This document shows positions 47,222 through 52,852 of a stretch of 52,852 nucleotides of DNA, piece after piece. The position numbers and the translations under genes are program-made. The notes beneath the pieces were generated by a model that was not told the origin of the DNA, ran no database searches, and saw only the letters and a list, made by a program, of their open reading frames with translations. Source of the stretch: Isotricha intestinalis (Eukaryota > Ciliophora > Litostomatea > Vestibuliferida > Isotrichidae); the NCBI GenBank assembly GCA_023807065.1, contig JAJJLU010003559.1:1-52852 (forward strand), in the 5' to 3' direction. The number at the start of each line of letters is the position of its first letter. Positions within the stretch are counted from its first letter, which is position 1.

Positions 47222-48078
47222 AATTTTTTATTTTATTATTTTTTTATATTTTTATTCAAAAATTTAATGATTTTGTTCAAGGTAATTTATTTTCTATTAA
47301 ATTTAAAAATTAAAAAAATAGTTAGTTCTCGTCTTAATCAAAATATACATAATCAATTTCTATCTTAAATCTTGAAAAAAATGAATAATTATATTATATT
47401 TTTTGAATTTATAGTGTTTTCTTTTTTAATTAAATTTAAATTATTTCATTTATTCTTTTAATTTTTGTTTTTTTGATATTAATAATCAATAAAAAATTTC
47501 AAAAATAATGTTTTTGAAAGAATGAAAAATATTGATTATTACACCGACAATTAAACCTTAATATTTTAAAGAGCTCAAGATAGGATCGATATTCTTTTAG
47601 AATGGAATAAATTTAATTTTTTATATATTCCTATGTTCAGTTTTTATGTTATTCAACTTTAGATAATAATTGATTAATATACAATTTATATTTTTATTAC
47701 CTAAAAAATAGGAAACTTGATGGAGAATAACCAGTTCAGCATTTCATTTGAAGTAATTATGAATGCTAATTCATATAGTAATTTGAAGCCAGTAAAATTA
47801 TTCAAATTCCTAAATCACTAATTAATTTTTTATTACAATTAAATTTTATTTATTTTTTTTTCCATTTTTGTTTTCATAAAATTATTTTTTTAACTATTTC
47901 AATTTGATATTCAATTTTGTATAAGTAGAAATTTCAAAATATTTTTTCTTATGACACAAATAATAATTAATTATAAATTTAATTTATCATCTTCTTTAAT
48001 AAATAATAGCAAAATAAAAAGATATGTTAAAGATATGTCTTTTAAAATAATTTTTTAGATTTCTTTTAAGAATAAAAA
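47222..48078. other. Long gene-free stretch with a higher-GC island
   Basis: At 857 bp this is the longest spacer. Most of it is A/T homopolymer sequence, but about 47540-47825 has more G+C, with words such as CACCGAC, GAGCTC and GGATCGAT. It contains a short plus-strand frame of 33 codons (47720-47821, MENNQFSISF to FKFLNH) using codons such as CAG and AGC that are rare nearby, and a 34-codon open minus-strand frame near 47530-47610. Neither is recognisable. They may be relics of a decayed gene, exons of an undetected intron-bearing gene, or chance. No tRNA or other known RNA fold was identified. Confidence 0.5.
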
Positions 48079-48219
48079 TTATTTAATAGGAAACCTATTT
48101 TTATGACAAGGTTTAAAGAAAAGGATATTTGAATTGGCTTCCATAATGTCTTCGACCATTACATAAAATTTTCTAGCTATACTCCATATAGTATTACCTG
48201 AAATTACTTTATATTTCAT
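48079..48219 (-). CDS. Tiny single-LysM-domain protein
   Basis: From the ATG at 48219 the product is 46 residues and consists of one LysM domain and nothing else: YKVISGNTIWSIARKF, then VEDIMEANSNI and a final KNRFPIK. It matches the LysM consensus Y-V-x-SGDT-x-W-x-IA-(K/R)-x-hydrophobic, with Asn in place of the usual Asp, the second helix, and a degenerate form of the closing strand (usually IGQ-x-I-x-IP). The frame is open upstream for 31 more codons of pure hydrophobic residues (to 48312), which could be a signal anchor but looks like untranslated A+T-rich sequence, so I chose the start that begins at the domain edge. Known: LysM binds peptidoglycan or chitin. In a protist it may be of bacterial origin or an intracellular scaffold. 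Confidence 0.65.
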   Translation of the reverse strand: MKYKVISGNTIWSIARKFYVMVEDIMEANSNILFFKPCHKNRFPIK

Positions 48220-48497
48220 AAAAATATAAAATATAAATTCAAACAATAAGAGATTATTATAATTAAGAATTACCACTATAATAAAAATGAAGTATAAATA
48301 AACAAAAAACAAAAAGAATATTATATTTTAATACATTTTAAATTATTATAATAAAAAATTCTTAATGTTTTTCACTTTCTATCATTTTATTAAAGGAATA
48401 TAATGAGAATTTTTATGAAAATTATCTTAATTAATTTTATTTATAGAAATAATTGTTAATTATTATTTTGTGAAATAAAAAAATCTTAAAACAGAAA
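48220..48497. promoter_or_regulatory. Divergent spacer between LysM and HAD genes
   Basis: This 278-bp stretch between the preferred LysM start (-) and the HAD gene start (+) should hold both promoters. It has no recognisable motif beyond A/T runs. Confidence 0.35.
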
Positions 48498-49382
48498 ATG
48501 TCGACCTTAAAAAAAAACTATGATTTAACAAATGAAATTTTAAACACTAAATCAATAACAAATTCAAAAATAAACAAACTAGATACATTAATATCTAAAA
48601 ATAGTAAATTCCAAAAGAAAAATATAATAATAGAAATAGAAGAAGATTCTACAACAGAAAATACAAATGACAATGAAGAAATAATAATAGATTCCCCAAA
48701 AGACAAAGAAAATACAACATATGAATTATCTCCATATCCATTTGAAGAAAAAGAAAAATCAAATTATGAAAAAACAAAAAAAAACAATATAATAATTTTT
48801 GATTGGGATGATACATTATTATGTACAACAGTACTTTCTCCAAATGGTTATTTTGATGACCATTTAAAATTTTCAAAAGAAGGAAAAGAAAAAATAGAGA
48901 AATTAGAAAAAAAAGTAAAAGAAATATTAGAATTATCAATAAGTAAAGGAATAACATATATAATAACAAATTCTGAGCCTGGATGGGTGAAATATTCTTG
49001 TTGTAGATTTCTTCCTGAAGTTTTGCCAATATTGAAAAGAGTAAAAATTATTTCTTCTAGAAGTTTATATCAAAATATTTATCCAAATGATAGTAAAATA
49101 TGGAAAATTAAAACATTTAATTTAGTTTATAAGAGCTGTAATCGTTCATTACCTTCTAATATTATTTGTATTGGTGATTGTAATGGAGATATTCAAGCTG
49201 GGAAAAATTTAGCTAATAAATTCAATGAATGTTCCCTTAAAACTATTAAATTTATTGACTCTCCAACTATTGATGAATTGAGTAATCAAATTTGTTTAGT
49301 TTATAATAATTTTGATTGTATTTTTTCTGCTCAAAATAATTGGGATATTGTTGTCCAAAAAAGAATTAATGGAAAAATATAA
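48498..49382 (+). CDS. HAD-superfamily protein (DxDxT motif)
   Basis: The 294-residue product has a Ser/Thr/Asn/Lys-rich disordered N-terminus (1-95). A HAD-type domain follows with motif I IIFDWDDTLLCT (Asp102 nucleophile and Asp104), motif II at YIITNSEPGWV (about 154-164), a Lys-containing helix near 200-205, and motif IV IICIGDCNGDIQAG (Asp227 and Asp231). All four HAD motifs can be placed, so phosphatase or related phosphotransfer activity with Mg2+ is plausible. The pattern N-S/A-x-x-GWV after motif II is one I know from uncharacterised HAD proteins of ciliates, oomycetes and algae. The substrate is unknown. It is divergent from the LysM gene. Confidence 0.82.
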   Translation: MSTLKKNYDLTNEILNTKSITNSKINKLDTLISKNSKFQKKNIIIEIEEDSTTENTNDNEEIIIDSPKDKENTTYELSPYPFEEKEKSNYEKTKKNNIIIFDWDDTLLCTTVLSPNGYFDDHLKFSKEGKEKIEKLEKKVKEILELSISKGITYIITNSEPGWVKYSCCRFLPEVLPILKRVKIISSRSLYQNIYPNDSKIWKIKTFNLVYKSCNRSLPSNIICIGDCNGDIQAGKNLANKFNECSLKTIKFIDSPTIDELSNQICLVYNNFDCIFSAQNNWDIVVQKRINGKI

Positions 49383-49633
49383 AGATGTATATTTCTTTTT
49401 TTGAATTTACGAATTTTTGTCATTTAAATTTTATATATCGTAATCAAAATTAGTTGTTTTTGTATTCATACTTTATATTTATTTAAACAAAGTATTATAT
49501 CAATATTGAAAATGATATTATATTATTATTGTATTTCATAGATAGATTTATAATTGTATTTATTTTAAATATATAAAATTTGTTATAAAAATAATTTTTT
49601 CATAATTACAAAAAAATTAAAAAATATAAAAAA

Positions 49634-50569
49634 ATGTCAATATCCTTTTCACCAAGTCAAAAATCAATAACAGAATGTTTAAATCCAGAAGAACTAAAAG
49701 ACCAAATATCTGATGTATTAAAGCAAAAGAAAAAGATATTAATATTAGGAAAAGAAGTAGTGAATAAATTAGACAATAAAATAAAGAAAGAGAAACTAAT
49801 TCTACAACTTAGAAAAGATTGTAAATATTATGAAGAAGAAGAAAAAAACAAAATAAAAAATTTAAAAGAAATAACATTATCAAAAGAAAATTGTGAAAAA
49901 AATAATATAATAGCTCAAGATTTTTATAAAAATATAAAGAAATATTTAGGAGAATTTGGAAAAGTAATAGATGACTTTGAGAAGAAAATAGAAGAAATAA
50001 ATCAAGAAAAAAATGATATATATTATTCTTCATATTCAATCTTAGAAAAAAAAATAGATGAAAAGAATTTATTAGAGAAAAAAAATGAAGAAATAAATTC
50101 AAAAATTCAAAATCAACTTGCAATTATAGATGATTTAAATAAGAGATTTGAAAATTTTAAAGTTCAAAAAGAAAATGAAGAAAAAGTTTTTATTGAACAA
50201 GAAACAAAAGATGTAGACAAATATAATAAATTATTCAAAAGATATAGAGAATTATTAACAAAATATAATATATATGAGAAAGAAGAAAATGAGAATGATG
50301 ATGATGAATTTGCAAAATCAAGAAAAATTTATGAAGATAATTTAGCGAAAGAAGATTTAAGAGTAAAATTGGAAGAAGCAAAACAAAAAAATATTAATTT
50401 AAAAAAAAATTTAGAAGATATTATTAGTAAAGTTGATTCTATTAGTAAAGATGAAAGTATTTTAATTCATCCTCTTCCTAGTAATTTTAAGAAAAATACT
50501 AATAAAGTTAATATTAGTTCTACTATTAATACTACAACTGTTGGTTATAAAGATTTAACTTCTCCTTAA
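49634..50569 (+). CDS. Coiled-coil protein, unknown
   Basis: The 311-residue product is almost entirely Lys/Glu-rich coiled coil (about 20-270) with an acidic interruption (ENENDDDEF, about 218-226). It has a short Ser-rich head (MSISFSPSQKS) and a Ser/Thr-rich tail ending TTTVGYKDLTSP. Heptad-like leucine/isoleucine spacing is visible throughout. Such proteins are typical of cytoskeletal, ciliary or kinetochore structures, but nothing singles out one family. It lies 251 bp after the HAD gene on the same strand. Confidence 0.7.
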   Translation: MSISFSPSQKSITECLNPEELKDQISDVLKQKKKILILGKEVVNKLDNKIKKEKLILQLRKDCKYYEEEEKNKIKNLKEITLSKENCEKNNIIAQDFYKNIKKYLGEFGKVIDDFEKKIEEINQEKNDIYYSSYSILEKKIDEKNLLEKKNEEINSKIQNQLAIIDDLNKRFENFKVQKENEEKVFIEQETKDVDKYNKLFKRYRELLTKYNIYEKEENENDDDEFAKSRKIYEDNLAKEDLRVKLEEAKQKNINLKKNLEDIISKVDSISKDESILIHPLPSNFKKNTNKVNISSTINTTTVGYKDLTSP

Positions 50570-50748
50570 ATTTACTCATTTTAAATTTTTTAATTTTAAA
50601 AAATATAAAATAAATTTTTTTACACATTTTTTTTCTTTTCTATTCTATTTTTATAATAAAAGAAACTTTAAAGAATAGTGTTAAAAATAAAGTAAATAAT
50701 TTACTATTTCTAAAAAAAAAACAATAAAAATAAATTCTTTGAATTGTT

Positions 50749-51212
50749 TTAAAAATAATATCCAGTAAAAAAGTAATAATTTAATTTATCTTTAATTTCA
50801 AACCATAAATTCTTCTTACAATAACTAAAATTTTTTTTAAAAGGAAAAGTAAAAGAAGTGAAAATACAATAATAACAAATACTTTCCTTGAAAATATATG
50901 GAATATCTCTTTTATTATAGTTTTTATTTCTTTCTTCTAAATTTTTATTGATATTATTGTTTTGATTTTTAACTTATTGATAATAATTGTTATTCTTCTT
51001 TTGATTTGAAATATTTTTTCTTTCTCTTGATACATGATTATTCTTTATTTGAATATTATGTTTGAAATAATCTTCATTTCCCAGTCTTCTAATAGGATAA
51101 CGTAATGCTAGTATTTTTAAAATTTTTATTTTTTTAGAATTTTAATTATATTTTTTTTACCAGAAGAAATTTCACTTTTACAATTATATATTTTTTTATT
51201 CGATTTTTGCAT
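50749..51212 (-). pseudogene. Intron-bearing small gene with an in-frame TAA, probably broken
   Basis: On the minus strand, an ATG at 51212 opens 17 codons (MQKSNKKIYNCKSEISS). A GT-AG intron (51160-51108) then interrupts a codon after its first base, and exon 2 continues in frame as A-LRYPIRRLGNEDYFKHN and onward. At 50976-50974 a TAA follows NNNYYQ. The same frame then stays open for 74 codons with strongly protein-like content (NKRDIPYIFKES, YCKKNLWFEIKDKLNYYFF) to a TAA at 50751-50749. Without the internal TAA the product would be 136 residues. It is basic, Asn/Lys-rich, with four Cys and no recognised family. Options: recent pseudogene, stop readthrough, or sequence error. If the first stop is obeyed the product is 61 residues. 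Confidence 0.55.
51108..51160 (-). other. Candidate 53-bp GT-AG spliceosomal intron
   Basis: On the minus strand the sequence begins GTAAAA and ends ACTAG. It contains only about four G/C bases in 53 and has stops in at least two frames, while both flanks have higher G+C. Removing it joins the frames exactly (phase 1). The alternative reading is a one-base slip in the run of seven A within this segment. It is the only convincing intron seen in the window. Confidence 0.55.
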
Positions 51213-51387
51213 TATTGAATTGTTGAATTTTGAATTATAATTGTTTTTATAAGTTAGATATTATTTTTATATTATTTACATATTTTATTTTTACCTTATG
51301 TGTTTTAAAATTATATTTTAAATGTTATAATGACACCCAAAAAAAATAAAATAAAAACAATAATTTCATTCTAAAATAAAAATAAAA

Positions 51388-52852
51388 ATGTATAAACAGA
51401 CAAATAAATCAAATCATACATCAATAAATTATTATAAGAAAAAAACTCCTTCTTTATCAAATTCTCATTCTACAGTAAAAATGACAAGAAGTAAAACAGT
51501 AACAAACACAAAGGAAAATTATTTAAAAAACAAAAACATTTCACAAGAAAAAAGTGAATATAATAAGCAAAGAAATTATTCAAGTAATAAATTAAATAAC
51601 TCAGAAAATAATATAAATAAGCAAATTCAATTTAAAAAACAATCTTCACATAATAATGATTTAAATATTAATGATTATAATTCAAATAATAATTCACATA
51701 TCAGAGAAAAAAAGAATAATTCAGTTTTAATCAATCAAGAAAAAAGTAGAATTTTAAACAGTTCTGAAAATTTAAATTATCATGAAAAAAATATATATTT
51801 AAATAATAATAATGAACAAAAAATAAGAAGAAAAAAACAATTATCAGTTAATACTGAATATCCTCAAAATGAATCTTTTGGTTTTAATAAAACAGAAAAT
51901 AATATTCAAAGTTATAATCATGATATTAATATTAATAATTATGAAGAAAAAGATTCAAACATTAAAAAAATATTCAAACATTCTTTAATAAATAGTGGAA
52001 GTATGTTTAATATAAAAAATAATAATTTAAAAGAACAACCTTTCAAATTATATAAAGAAAATATGAATATAAATGAAGTCAATAATAATAACTATCAACC
52101 AGAAAAAATATATGAACCTAAATTTTCAAATTCTTTAATTAATATTGCCTCAAATTTAACACCAAATACAACAAATATAAATAACAATAATAATAATATA
52201 AGTAATAGTTTACAAATTTCAATTAATATTCCAAATAAGAATACTTTTAATATATCGGCAAAAGAACAATTATCAAAAAGAATAAATGATATAGAATTAA
52301 ATTTAAATAAAAATTTATTAGAAAATACTGCAAATTCAAAAAGTAAAAAATATAATACAATTAAACATGCTTTTGAAGATTTGATTAGATTATTAAATAA
52401 TATTAATAATAAATCAAATAATACTTTGAATACTTTATTACAAAAATTACTTATTGGCTATCATGAAGTAGTAAGTTCATTTTCTATTGAAAATAGAGAA
52501 TTAAAACAAAGTAATTTAATGTTAATTGAAAAAAATAAAAAATTAGAAAAAATAATTTCAGATTCAATAATAAATATGAATGAAAAAAAGAGAGAAATTG
52601 ATTTTTTAAAAAGAAAAATATCAACAATGTCACTTGATACTGAATCAAATACTAATCATATTATAACTTCTAATGATAGTAATAATATAAATTTATTTGA
52701 TAAAGGAAGTGAAAATGAAAAAATATATAATATAAATAAAAATAATTTAGATGATTTAGAGGCTTTATATTTTTTTGATAAAATCAATCTCAATCATAAA
52801 AGATCTTTTTCTCATAATGTTCCTTTTATAAAATTAAAAAAAGATGAAAAAA
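51388..52852 (+). CDS. Asn/Ser/Lys-rich protein with coiled coil, cut by window edge
   Basis: The reading frame opens at the ATG at 51388, after an A-rich leader, and runs without a stop to the end of the window (488 codons), so the 3' end is missing. The first 300 residues are disordered, rich in Asn, Ser, Lys and Gln (starting MYKQTNKSNHTSINYY). A helical region begins near 293 (KEQLSKRINDIELNLNKNLL), with a more conserved-looking segment at about 325-365 (AFEDLIRLLNNI, LLQKLLIGYHEVV) and a coiled coil at about 370-415. No motif identifies the function. The LLQKLLIGYHEVVSSFS region is the best probe for homologues; it loosely resembles centrosomal/cytoskeletal coiled-coil proteins. Confidence 0.75.
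   Translation, partial: MYKQTNKSNHTSINYYKKKTPSLSNSHSTVKMTRSKTVTNTKENYLKNKNISQEKSEYNKQRNYSSNKLNNSENNINKQIQFKKQSSHNNDLNINDYNSNNNSHIREKKNNSVLINQEKSRILNSSENLNYHEKNIYLNNNNEQKIRRKKQLSVNTEYPQNESFGFNKTENNIQSYNHDININNYEEKDSNIKKIFKHSLINSGSMFNIKNNNLKEQPFKLYKENMNINEVNNNNYQPEKIYEPKFSNSLINIASNLTPNTTNINNNNNNISNSLQISINIPNKNTFNISAKEQLSKRINDIELNLNKNLLENTANSKSKKYNTIKHAFEDLIRLLNNINNKSNNTLNTLLQKLLIGYHEVVSSFSIENRELKQSNLMLIEKNKKLEKIISDSIINMNEKKREIDFLKRKISTMSLDTESNTNHIITSNDSNNINLFDKGSENEKIYNINKNNLDDLEALYFFDKINLNHKRSFSHNVPFIKLKKDEK

Noticed and set aside
48220..48312. Hydrophobic N-terminal extension of the LysM frame as a signal anchor
   Set aside because: The 31 residues are what A+T-rich spacer gives in this frame, and the preferred ATG sits exactly at the domain edge. 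A signal anchor remains possible but is not supported.
50974..50976. A second intron removing the in-frame TAA of the small broken gene
   Set aside because: GT and AG positions around the stop do not give a phase-compatible pair without deleting protein-like sequence; the nearest candidates shift the frame.
1..52852. Tetrahymena/Paramecium genetic code (TAA and TAG as Gln)
   Set aside because: Genes end at TAA or TAG at the expected domain ends, and large genes such as ABCA, NAA15 and glucokinase contain no in-frame TAA or TAG.
1..52852. tRNA or rRNA genes in the spacers
   Set aside because: No spacer shows a GTTCRA-type T-loop with flanking stems or another familiar RNA core when read by eye. 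A covariance search would be needed to exclude weak ones.

Overview
The window is eukaryotic nuclear DNA that is extremely A+T rich. It carries 24 complete protein genes, one gene cut by the right edge, one intron-bearing gene that looks broken, and one Rab-like pseudogene. Nearly all genes are single uninterrupted ORFs, spacers are short (as little as 24 bp between convergent stop codons), and Asn/Lys-rich low-complexity tracts are common. Of the 24 complete genes, 23 end in TAA and one in TAG; none ends in TGA, and Trp is written TGG. TAA and TAG are therefore stops, which excludes the Tetrahymena/Paramecium code. Compact, intron-poor genes, a bacterial-type glucokinase and two giant Cys-rich/EGF surface proteins with a multi-pass tail point most to a ciliate with the standard code (for example a litostome/rumen ciliate). 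That is inference from style; another AT-rich protist is possible. No telomere repeat, tRNA, rRNA, CRISPR array or transposon was seen.

Layout. 1-4.4 kb: large Cys-rich surface membrane protein (-). 4.4-9.5 kb: full-size ABCA transporter (-), divergent from an MFS transporter (+, 9.5-11 kb). 11-12.3 kb: PfkB-family sugar kinase (+). 12.5-22 kb: a 3200-residue secreted/membrane protein with an EGF module (+). 22-26.3 kb: CAP59-type glycosyltransferase and the NAA15 subunit of the NatA acetyltransferase (both -). 26.4-29.4 kb: two small membrane proteins and a METTL25/RRNAD1-type methyltransferase. 29.8-30.9 kb: glucokinase (-) with a long A-rich leader. 31.7-35.2 kb: ubiquitin-like-fold protein (-) divergent from an eIF4G-like MIF4G protein (+). 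35.3-36.9 kb: Rab-like pseudogene next to a TBC RabGAP. 37-39.5 kb: two genes with N-myristoylation starts, one a RING-H2 E3. 39.6-44.5 kb: GOLD-domain protein (-), LRR-like protein (+) and a small coiled-coil protein (+). 44.6-47.2 kb: FKBP-TPR protein and a single-bromodomain/NET protein (both -). 48-52.8 kb: tiny LysM protein (-), HAD-fold protein (+), coiled-coil protein (+), the broken intron-bearing gene (-) and an Asn-rich partial gene (+).

The genes are mostly unrelated housekeeping, trafficking and surface functions, so no operon or single pathway ties them together. Local links that deserve attention are: (i) the glucokinase and the PfkB kinase, which share an A-rich, T-poor 5' leader with a common sequence element; (ii) the two giant surface proteins, which appear to share a membrane-proximal module and a 4-TM tail under unrelated ectodomains; (iii) the Rab relic beside a RabGAP; (iv) the gene at 50.7-51.2 kb, with a good 53-bp GT-AG intron and one in-frame TAA inside otherwise gene-like sequence.
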